This document shows, one piece after another, positions 56,404 to 64,000 of a stretch of 64,000 nucleotides of DNA. Under the pieces are notes generated by a model. It was given only the letters and a program-made list of their open reading frames with translations. It was not told the origin of the DNA and did no database searches. Source of the DNA: an uncultured Bacteroidales bacterium (GTDB taxonomy: Bacteria; Bacteroidota; Bacteroidia; Bacteroidales; Paludibacteraceae); contig CAMHKW010000005.1 in NCBI GenBank assembly GCA_946185835.1, forward strand, positions 1 to 64,000. Direction: 5' to 3'. The position numbers and the translations under genes are program-made. Numbering within the stretch: the stretch's first letter is position 1; every line of letters starts with the position of its first letter.

Positions 56404-58371
56404 TCACCATCTGACTCTGAGCATGGCGTGAATATCGGTGTCGGTGAGTCGGTACTGCTTATGAGCATCGAGCCATTTGTCGGTTTGCAAGGTCTGTGAG
56501 GCTCGCAGATAAAGGCTGAAGTGATCGTTGATATGGTATCGGAGGTTGACATAGTAGCGTGCTCCGATGCCGTAGACTGCCGGAATAGAGAACGAGTAGG
56601 GCATGTCGTTTTCGTAGAGGTTGACGCGGTTATCCCACGCGGGGCAGTAGAACCCTTCGGCACGTAGTTGCAGCGTCAGTGAGCACGGGAAGCGATATTC
56701 CACTTGGTCGCCTATCACCGTTCCGGGGGTGAGGGTGTCGGCTGATTGTGCTATGTTGACTTCGGCGAAGGCGTTGTTGGTCCAGTTGCCGACAGGTGTG
56801 ATGAGTGTGGCTCTGAGAGCATGTCGATAGCTGTCGGCTATGCCTTTGCTTTGAGCTCTAAGACGCAGTATGAGACTCTCGGTCTTGCTGTATTGTGCTG
56901 TCGCCATCACGTCGTATCCGGTGGCGGGTGCGGGTTGTCGGTAGCTCGGCGTGGTATGTCGGTAGACGTCGGCGTAGGCGGACAGCTGCCAGTGCGGCAG
57001 GCTGCGTATGTCGGCTCCCACGAGCATGCCGTGTTCGCCGCCGCGGTGTGTCGAACTGCTCAGACCTTGTCCGTGCAGACTATGAAAGAAGGGTGAGTAG
57101 TAGCGGTGTATGGCTACCATGCTGATGTCGCTTGTGGGTGAGAGGCGCAAGCCGATGATGTTACCCACACCCCAGCGCGTGTTCTGTGCTGCCGAGAGCT
57201 CTCCGAAGAGTTCTATCTTTCGGTAGCGCCATTGGTAATGTAGACCGATGCTGCTCTGTCGCGTGCCGCGAAAGTAATAGGTGTTGTAGTATTCAGGTGT
57301 AGGTGCAAGGGTGTCGCTAAGGTTGGTATATGTGGCGACGATGCCGAGGTGCAGTTTGTCGAGTCGGAGTGTAACGTTGACGGCTGCCGTCTGCTCCCAT
57401 ACGCTGCGTTTGGCATTCAGCTCGCTTTCGGTGCGGTGGTAGCCGGTGCGTTGTATCGAGCTGAAACAGCCGTCGACCACGTTGCCGTCGACTTTGCGTG
57501 CCGAATACATAGCTGACAGCTGCACTTTCCACCACTGCAAGGTGGCTCCGATGCCGCGCATGAAGTCGTATTCCGAGGTCGAGAGTTTGCGGTCGATACC
57601 CTCTCGGCGGTATCCGTTGTCTTGCACGTATGCTATCTTACTTGTGTAGCTGAGGCTGTTGCTGAGCGTGAGTCCTTGTCCGAACGAAGCCCTCATGTCG
57701 CCTATTACAAGCTTGCGCAGACAGCCGAGGTCTTTGAGTTGCATGAAGCCTCCGTAGAAGTCGGCTCCGTAGGTCTTACCTTTCACATACCATGGCTCGT
57801 GGGTGTCGCGTTCGGCACTGAGTCCGAGTTCTAAGTGTGGCGATGCCTTCAGCTGATAGCGCAAGGCTGTGTAGAAAGGGTCTGCGCCGTTGCTCTCTAT
57901 CCGTCGGGCGTCGAGACGCAGCGAGAGCTCCTGACGCGGGTGCTGCCATAGCGAACGCCAAGAGAGGCTGTCGGCTGCCACTTGCCTTACCACAACGAAA
58001 GGCAGGAGGTTGCGTATCTCGTAGTCGGCGAGTTCGCTTACTAACCGTAGCTCGTAGAGGCTCGTCAGAGGTTGGCGGTAGACGAGTAGCAGGATGGCAT
58101 CGATCTGCGACTGACTCAGAAAAGGCAAGCGGCGCAGGTCGTCTTCGGTGGCGCTATTGAGGTCGATAGGGTCGGCATGGATGGCATAGAGCTCTTGCTC
58201 GAGCTCTTGGAAGTCGACTTCGGCACCCTCTTCGATGAGCTGCGAATAGATATCTTCGATGATAAGGGCTATCATGTCGTCGTGGTAGACCACAGCGGAG
58301 TGGCAGACGAAGCTCAGCAGCAGCGCAAACAATAATATGTTAAGGCGGCGTGTCATGATAGCTAATCCCAA
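56404..58371 (-). CDS. Helix-hairpin-helix N-terminal domain plus predicted outer-membrane beta-barrel
   Basis: IDLNSATEDDLRRLPFLSQSQIDAILLLVYRQPLTSLYELRLV HhH-like repeats, then long beta-rich region ending AMLRVRW. Confidence 0.7.
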   Translation of the reverse strand: MGLAIMTRRLNILLFALLLSFVCHSAVVYHDDMIALIIEDIYSQLIEEGAEVDFQELEQELYAIHADPIDLNSATEDDLRRLPFLSQSQIDAILLLVYRQPLTSLYELRLVSELADYEIRNLLPFVVVRQVAADSLSWRSLWQHPRQELSLRLDARRIESNGADPFYTALRYQLKASPHLELGLSAERDTHEPWYVKGKTYGADFYGGFMQLKDLGCLRKLVIGDMRASFGQGLTLSNSLSYTSKIAYVQDNGYRREGIDRKLSTSEYDFMRGIGATLQWWKVQLSAMYSARKVDGNVVDGCFSSIQRTGYHRTESELNAKRSVWEQTAAVNVTLRLDKLHLGIVATYTNLSDTLAPTPEYYNTYYFRGTRQSSIGLHYQWRYRKIELFGELSAAQNTRWGVGNIIGLRLSPTSDISMVAIHRYYSPFFHSLHGQGLSSSTHRGGEHGMLVGADIRSLPHWQLSAYADVYRHTTPSYRQPAPATGYDVMATAQYSKTESLILRLRAQSKGIADSYRHALRATLITPVGNWTNNAFAEVNIAQSADTLTPGTVIGDQVEYRFPCSLTLQLRAEGFYCPAWDNRVNLYENDMPYSFSIPAVYGIGARYYVNLRYHINDHFSLYLRASQTLQTDKWLDAHKQYRLTDTDIHAMLRVRW

Positions 58372-59168
58372 TGATAGCCGATACGTGTGAGCAGACAGAC
58401 ACCTAATATAGGGTGCAGCTCGGCGTTGGCGGAGATGGTCAGTGAAGAAAGGTATATGTCGAGTCCGGCGGAAGGTATGATATACTGCTGATACTTCACC
58501 CCTATCTTAGCTCCGAGTTGTGGTAGTGCTCGCCATTCGATGCCGGTGGCAGCTCTGAACGAAGAACTCACGTCGTAGCTCAGTTCAACGTCCCATCGCA
58601 GCGAGCCGAGAAAGCGCAGGTCGGAGGCGAGGGTGTAGATGGCAGGTATGGTGTTCGCTCGGCTGTCGGTCAGCAGCGTCTGTATGAAGGGGTTGAAGGT
58701 GGCGATGCCGAGTGTCCATGCCTTGGTGACGTCGATGGTGATACCTAACTGCGGCACCGCCGTCAGTCGGTAGCCTTGCGTAGGTCCGCTGTATACCGCT
58801 ATCAGGTCGGCGGCAACGCCTATGGTCAGACGCGAGAAGCGGCGCGATAGGCACAACGTAGCCATCATCTCGTTGAACTCGTCGTACCCGAAGAACGAGT
58901 AGCCCACGCCTATGTTGACGTAACGGTTGCACCACGAGGCTTGCACCATGGCTGTCGACAGCTCGGCTGTCAGATAACGGTTCTCATACGAAGCCGCCAC
59001 GCCCCAACCGTGTTGGTCGAGCGTGGCGGGATTATGGAAGGCTGTCCAGCTGTCGGTGCGCGCGGCGCTGATGCCTGCTACTGACGTCGAGGTGGGTAGC
59101 AGATAGCCTACTTGCGAATGGGCAACCATCGCTATCGGCAGCAGTATGCAGACGAGGTGGTAGCGCAC
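58362..59168 (-). CDS. PorV/PorQ-like predicted outer-membrane beta-barrel protein
   Basis: Probable GTG start at 59168 (VRYHLVCILLPIAMVAHSQ); STSVAGISAARTDSWTAFHNPATL; overlaps next gene by ~10 bp. The ORF-track start overlaps ileS. Confidence 0.6.
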   Translation of the reverse strand: MRYHLVCILLPIAMVAHSQVGYLLPTSTSVAGISAARTDSWTAFHNPATLDQHGWGVAASYENRYLTAELSTAMVQASWCNRYVNIGVGYSFFGYDEFNEMMATLCLSRRFSRLTIGVAADLIAVYSGPTQGYRLTAVPQLGITIDVTKAWTLGIATFNPFIQTLLTDSRANTIPAIYTLASDLRFLGSLRWDVELSYDVSSSFRAATGIEWRALPQLGAKIGVKYQQYIIPSAGLDIYLSSLTISANAELHPILGVCLLTRIGYHWD

Positions 59169-59185
59169 GGCAGCTATGACGATTA

Positions 59186-62100
59186 CTATATCTTCTGTAT
59201 GGCAGCGTACATCGTTGCGCCTTCGATGTCGAGGGCGGTAGCGACGTCTTCCGAGGGGTGTTGGGCGAGTGGCAGCAGAGTAAGCTCTACGCATAGCGTC
59301 TGTTGCATGACGTAGTCGCGTTTCGAGTCGAGCTGTTGTTGTGCCGTGTCGTCGCACCACAGCTGTACCCTGATGCGGTCGGTGATGTTGAGGTCGGCTG
59401 CCTTGCGCATGTTCTGCAGACGGTTGACGACTTCGCGTGCCGTACCTTCGGCGATAAGCTCGTCGTCAAGCTCGATGTCGAGTGCGACGGTGAGGTCGGC
59501 GATGGTCTCTATCATCCAGCCGGGCATATCCTCGGTGGTTATCTCTACGTCTTCGCTTTGCAGGGTGTAGTCGACGGTGCTGAGCTTCCACTCGCCGGTA
59601 TCCTGAAGCGTGCGTATCTGCTCTTGCGTCATGGCTGCTATCTCGGCAGCGGCGGTCTTCATCTGTCCGCCTAACTTCTTTCCTAACACTCGGAACTGCG
59701 GGCGTATCTTCTTGACTAAGCGGAACTGTCCGTCGTCGGAGGTGATTAGACGCAGCTCGCGTATGTTGGTTTCGTTTTCGACTATGTCGCGAAGCATGTC
59801 GAGTTGTCGGTGTGTGTCGGCGTCGGGTGCGGGTACCACAGCGAGTGGCAGGGGCTGGCGAACGCGTATGTTAGCTTTCTTGCGCAGTGCTAAGATGGTG
59901 GATGTCACCTGTCCGGCACGCGTCATAGCTTTCTCGAGGTCGGCATCGACGAGTGTGTCATCGGGTTTGGGCCACTGGGCGAGGTGTACCGACTGACCAT
60001 CGGTCAGGTCGCGGTACAGACGGTCGGCATAGAAGGGTGCGAGAGGTGCCATCAGCAGGGCTACCGTGCGCAATGCGCTATATAAGGTGTCGTAGGCAGC
60101 ACGTTTGTCGGCGTTGTCGCCCGACTGCCAGAAACGCTTGCGGCAGAGACGTACGTACCAGTTGCTCAGCTCGTCTTGTACGAAGTCGGAGACAGCGCGA
60201 CCAGCCTTCGTCGGGTCGTAACCCTCGTAGCTGTCGGTGACAGAGCGGATCAGCGACTGCAGACGCGAGTGAAGCCAGCGGTCGAGGATATTGGTCGAGC
60301 GGCGACCGGCGCTGAGGTCGTCGGGCTGGTAATGGTCGACATTGGCATACAACGCAAAGAACGAGTAGCAGCTCTGCAAGGTCATGAAGAACTTACGGCG
60401 TATCTCTTTGATGCCTTCTTCGTCGAAACGGAGGTTGTCCCACGGCGACGAGTTGGTCATCATATACCAGCGTACGGCATCGGCTCCGTATTCGTTCATC
60501 GTCTCGAAGGGGTCGACGGCATTGCCCAAGCGTTTTGACATCTTATTGCCGTACTTGTCGAGAACGAGTCCGTTGGAGATGACATTGCGGAAAGCCACCG
60601 TATGGTCGACCATAGTATGTATGGCGTGCAGGGTATAGAACCATCCGCGTGTCTGGTCGACGCCTTCGGAGATGAAGTCGGCGGTGGTAGGCTCGTCGGC
60701 GTTTTCGAAGGGGTAGTGCAGCTGTGCATACGGCATAGCTCCTGAGTCGAACCATACGTCGATGAGGTCTGTCTCGCGGTACATAGGCTTGCCTGTGGGG
60801 GAGACTAATACTATGGCGTCGACGTAGGGGCGGTGCAGGTCAAGAACAGCGGTCGAGTAGTTGTCGTCCGAGAAGTCACCCTTGCGGAACTTATGCCACG
60901 GGTTAGCTTTCATCACTCCTGCTTTGACGGCGTCTTCTATTCTGTCGTATAGTTCGGCGACCGAGCCTACGCATATCTCTTCGCTGCCGTCTTCGGTGCG
61001 CCAGATGGGCAGTGGCGTGCCCCAGTAGCGTGAGCGCGAGAGGTTCCAGTCGTTGAGGTTCTCGAGCCATTTGCCAAAGCGTCCGCTACCTGTCGATGGT
61101 GGTTGCCATGTGATGGTGGTGTTGAGTTCCGACATCTCTTCTTTCACGCTCGAGGCACGTATGAACCATGAGTCGAGCGGGTAGTAGATGACGGGTTTGT
61201 CGGTGCGCCAGCAGTGTGGGTACGAGTGCTCATGTTTCTCGATTTTGAAGACCTTACCTTCGGCTTTGAGCACTACGCATAGGTCGATGTCGAGAGTGGT
61301 GTCGTCGGCGCTGAGAGTGTCGTCGTAGGCGTTTTTGACATATCTGCCCTGCCATGCGGAGTAGTTGTCGATGTTGACGTGGCGGCTTACATAGTCGGCG
61401 TCGAGGTCGCTGATGAGGAAGAACTTACCTGTCATGTCGACCATTGGTCGCGTCTCGCCTTTGGCGGTGAGCATGGTGAGTGCTGCTATGCCTGCCTTAC
61501 GTGCCACGAAGGCGTCGTCGGCACCGAAGGTAGGAGCTATGTGTACTATGCCGGTACCATCGTCGGTGGTGACGTAGTCGCCCGAGATGATACGGAAGGC
61601 GTCTCCGTCGGGGCGTACCCAGTCGAAGAGCTGCCGGTAGCGGATGCCAAGTAGGGCATTGCCTTTCACTGCTGCTATCTCGGTGTATTCGGTTGCGTCT
61701 TTGAAATAGTGCGACAGACGTGCGCGTGCCATCAGGAACAGACCTTCGGCTTTGCTATATGGGTTGGCGGCACGTACGACGACATATTCTATCTTCTCGC
61801 CCACACATAGCGCCGTGTTCGACGGCAGTGTCCAAGGCGTGGTGGTCCATGCTAAGGCATAGAATGGCAGCTGTTGTTCTTCTACGGCATGGCGAAGCTC
61901 GGCATCGGCGATGGTGGCGATGTCGAGGCTGAACTGTACAGTGCAAGTGGTGTCTTTTACGTCGCGGTAGCAGCCGGGCTGGTTGAGCTCGTGCGACGAC
62001 AGACCGGTGCCGGCAGCAGGAGAGTAAGGCTGGATGGTGTAACCCTTGTAGAGCAGACCTTTCTTATATAGCTCAGATAGCAGGTACCACAGCGTCTCGA

Positions 62101-62563
62101 TATATTTGTTGTCGTAGGTGATATAGGGGTGCTCGAGGTCGACCCAATAGCCCATGTCGAGTGTGAGTTTCTCCCACTCGCGGGTGTACTTCATCACTTC
62201 TTCGCGGCAGGCTCTGTTGTAGTCGTCGACAGAGATTTTCGAGCCTATGTCTTCTTTGGTGATACCTAATTTCTTCTCTACTCCTAACTCTACGGGTAGT
62301 CCGTGGGTGTCCCAGCCGGCTTTGCGGTCGACGCGGTAGCCGCACATGGTCTTATAACGGCAGAAGGTGTCTTTGATGGTGCGTGCCATGACATGGTGAA
62401 TGCCGGGCATGCCGTTTGCTGAAGGAGGACCATCGAAGAATACAAAGCGCGGGCGGCCTTTCTGCAGGTCGGTCGAACGCTCAAATAGTTTCTCGCCTAA
62501 CCATTGCTCAAGCATGGCATGGTCGAGTTGTGCTAAGTCGAATTGTTTATATTCGTTGAACAT
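59186..62563 (-). CDS. ileS: Isoleucyl-tRNA synthetase
   Basis: DGPPSANGMPGIHHVMART (HIGH-like), KYGNKMSKRLGN (KMSKR). Confidence 0.97.
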   Translation of the reverse strand: MFNEYKQFDLAQLDHAMLEQWLGEKLFERSTDLQKGRPRFVFFDGPPSANGMPGIHHVMARTIKDTFCRYKTMCGYRVDRKAGWDTHGLPVELGVEKKLGITKEDIGSKISVDDYNRACREEVMKYTREWEKLTLDMGYWVDLEHPYITYDNKYIETLWYLLSELYKKGLLYKGYTIQPYSPAAGTGLSSHELNQPGCYRDVKDTTCTVQFSLDIATIADAELRHAVEEQQLPFYALAWTTTPWTLPSNTALCVGEKIEYVVVRAANPYSKAEGLFLMARARLSHYFKDATEYTEIAAVKGNALLGIRYRQLFDWVRPDGDAFRIISGDYVTTDDGTGIVHIAPTFGADDAFVARKAGIAALTMLTAKGETRPMVDMTGKFFLISDLDADYVSRHVNIDNYSAWQGRYVKNAYDDTLSADDTTLDIDLCVVLKAEGKVFKIEKHEHSYPHCWRTDKPVIYYPLDSWFIRASSVKEEMSELNTTITWQPPSTGSGRFGKWLENLNDWNLSRSRYWGTPLPIWRTEDGSEEICVGSVAELYDRIEDAVKAGVMKANPWHKFRKGDFSDDNYSTAVLDLHRPYVDAIVLVSPTGKPMYRETDLIDVWFDSGAMPYAQLHYPFENADEPTTADFISEGVDQTRGWFYTLHAIHTMVDHTVAFRNVISNGLVLDKYGNKMSKRLGNAVDPFETMNEYGADAVRWYMMTNSSPWDNLRFDEEGIKEIRRKFFMTLQSCYSFFALYANVDHYQPDDLSAGRRSTNILDRWLHSRLQSLIRSVTDSYEGYDPTKAGRAVSDFVQDELSNWYVRLCRKRFWQSGDNADKRAAYDTLYSALRTVALLMAPLAPFYADRLYRDLTDGQSVHLAQWPKPDDTLVDADLEKAMTRAGQVTSTILALRKKANIRVRQPLPLAVVPAPDADTHRQLDMLRDIVENETNIRELRLITSDDGQFRLVKKIRPQFRVLGKKLGGQMKTAAAEIAAMTQEQIRTLQDTGEWKLSTVDYTLQSEDVEITTEDMPGWMIETIADLTVALDIELDDELIAEGTAREVVNRLQNMRKAADLNITDRIRVQLWCDDTAQQQLDSKRDYVMQQTLCVELTLLPLAQHPSEDVATALDIEGATMYAAIQKI

Positions 62564-62616
62564 GACGATTAGAGTTTATGTTATTGTGTGAATGTCTGTT
62601 GTTGGTTGGAGGTATT

Positions 62617-63492
62617 TTATTTCTTGCTATTTGCCGTTTTCACATTCTTCTTCTCTCTTAGGTTGAGTATTATCAGCAAGACGAGCATGGTGATGAAAAT
62701 CAGCGAGAAGAGCGGTCGGAGTTCGGGTGTGAGTCCGCCTTTTCGTGCGTCGGCGTAGATGAAGGTCGACAGGGTGTCGAGTCCGCCGCTGCCTTTGGTG
62801 AAGAAGGTGACGCCGAAGTCGTCGATGCTGAGGGTGATGGAGAGGATGAAGCCGCTGAGCATTCCGGGCCATAGTTCCGGCATCATAACCTTGTGCAGTG
62901 CTTGAAAAGGTGTAGCTCCGAGGTCGAGAGCTGCCTCGTAGATATTAGGATTCATGCGCGTCAGACGCGGCATTACCGAGAGCACTACATAAGGTGTGCA
63001 GAACACCACATGAGCTATCACTACCGTTGCCAGACCTCTACTGATACCCAAGAATACGAACAGCAGGAACAGCGAGATGCCGGTGAGTATGTCGGGGTTG
63101 ATCATCGGGATGGAGTTGAGGAACTGTATGGCACGGCGGTCGCGTTGGCGCATGTTGTAGATGCCAATGGCAGCCAGCGTGCCGAGCAGGGTGGCGATGG
63201 TGGCAGCAAGCAAGGCGATAACCACGGTGTAGAAGATAGAGTGGTAGAGGTTAGGGTCGACATGCACCTGTGCCACACGGTCGTAGCCGGTGAAGAGGTT
63301 CTCGTAGAGCTGAAAAGTGAAACCGGTCCAGTTGCCCAACACCTTACTCTTGGTGAAAGAGAAGATGATGATAAGCACTATGGGTGCATATAACACTATC
63401 AGTAGCAGCCATAGGTAGGTGTTGGCAAAGATACTTCTCAGTCTTGCCGTCTTGGCGCGGCGTTGTGCTTCGAGTTGCGTTGAGGTTGACAT
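62617..63492 (-). CDS. ABC transporter permease, spermidine/putrescine type (PotC-like)
   Basis: Six hydrophobic segments; EAALDLGATPFQALHKVMMPELWPGMLSGFILSITLSIDDFGVTFFT (EAA loop). Confidence 0.9.
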   Translation of the reverse strand: MSTSTQLEAQRRAKTARLRSIFANTYLWLLLIVLYAPIVLIIIFSFTKSKVLGNWTGFTFQLYENLFTGYDRVAQVHVDPNLYHSIFYTVVIALLAATIATLLGTLAAIGIYNMRQRDRRAIQFLNSIPMINPDILTGISLFLLFVFLGISRGLATVVIAHVVFCTPYVVLSVMPRLTRMNPNIYEAALDLGATPFQALHKVMMPELWPGMLSGFILSITLSIDDFGVTFFTKGSGGLDTLSTFIYADARKGGLTPELRPLFSLIFITMLVLLIILNLREKKNVKTANSKK

Positions 63493-63542
63493 TGTTGACT
63501 TAGTGTGGTTGGTGAATGTTGTTGGTGTTGTCGCGGTCTGGG

Positions 63543-64000
63543 TTATACGTATCGCCTTATCTCTACGAGGTCGTGTGTTAGTGTGCCGTCTTGTTCCGAC
63601 AGTATGCCCTCTTTGGTGAGTCGTTCGATTTTTACTCTGCCCGAGCAGTGCATGATACTATCCGAGCTGATGACGATACCCACATGTGAGATGTTGGTCT
63701 CAACTTTAGAGCGTGACACATGGTTGAAGAAAGCGAGGTCGCCGCATTGTGCTTGTTCTAACGACTCTACTCTCGAACCTTGTGTTATCTGTTCGCGTGC
63801 GTTTCTAAGCAGCTTGACGCCGAAGATGCTGAGCAACACTCCGCTCAGTCCGGAGCAGTCCATGCCCATGCTGTTCTTGCCACCCCACAGGTATGGTATG
63901 TTCATAAAGAAGCGTGCCACCTGCATGAAGCTCTCGGGGGTGAGAGTAAGAGGCTTGGGAGCCACTATCGAGGGGTCGATATGAAAGCTGTGACCTAACA
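63543..64000 (-). CDS. NlpC/P60 (C40) family peptidase, 5' end beyond window
   Basis: YLWGGKNSMGMDCSGLSGVLL, SHVGIVISSDSIMHCSG; frame stays open to the edge (..LGHSFHIDPSIVAPKPL). Confidence 0.9.
   Translation of the reverse strand, partial: LGHSFHIDPSIVAPKPLTLTPESFMQVARFFMNIPYLWGGKNSMGMDCSGLSGVLLSIFGVKLLRNAREQITQGSRVESLEQAQCGDLAFFNHVSRSKVETNISHVGIVISSDSIMHCSGRVKIERLTKEGILSEQDGTLTHDLVEIRRYV

Noticed and set aside
59169-59360. N-terminal extension MVRRHGTTTARLETRLR of the PorV-like ORF
   Set aside because: Overlaps the 3' end of ileS on the same strand in another frame; a GTG start with signal peptide exists at 59168.
1-64000. tRNA, rRNA, IS element or prophage
   Set aside because: No recognisable tRNA cloverleaf, rRNA sequence, transposase or phage structural ORF seen; a tRNAscan/ISfinder run would be decisive.

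Overview
This window is chromosomal DNA from a Bacteroidota bacterium, most likely Bacteroidales. The evidence is TTTG-N19-TAnnTTTG promoters, a fused SecDF, PorX, and Omp28-type proteins. Most of it is ordinary core genome: lgt, clpP-clpX, an RluD-family synthase, malQ, secDF, dacB, birA, fba, ileS, a PotC-type permease, a CtpA/S41 protease, dCMP deaminase and others. It is interrupted by a 17.5-kb gene (9852-27314, minus strand) for a 5820-aa modular beta-helix/InlB-like surface protein with a C-terminal T9SS-like tail, directly downstream of porX. A truncated paralogue runs off the left edge (1510 to <1). The main unexplained signals are noncoding. (i) A pair of elements at ~9180-9290 and ~27480-27570 share a G9/C9 tract, an identical 14-nt spacer, and an 11-bp stem with a 3-nt loop whose inner stem sequence differs but still pairs. 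(ii) The giant gene has a ~420-nt predicted leader with 19-bp repeats and an intrinsic-terminator-like hairpin between promoter and ATG. (iii) A family of degenerate 8-bp-period arrays (ATNYCGRN) occurs in seven intergenic regions, with a related 9-bp-period family. (iv) Dispersed 19-bp palindromes are present. (v) An alternating half-site array with 26-27 bp spacing lies just upstream of an AAA ATPase promoter. No tRNA, rRNA, CRISPR array, IS or prophage was recognised. All calls come from reading the sequence and the supplied ORFs; no database search was run.
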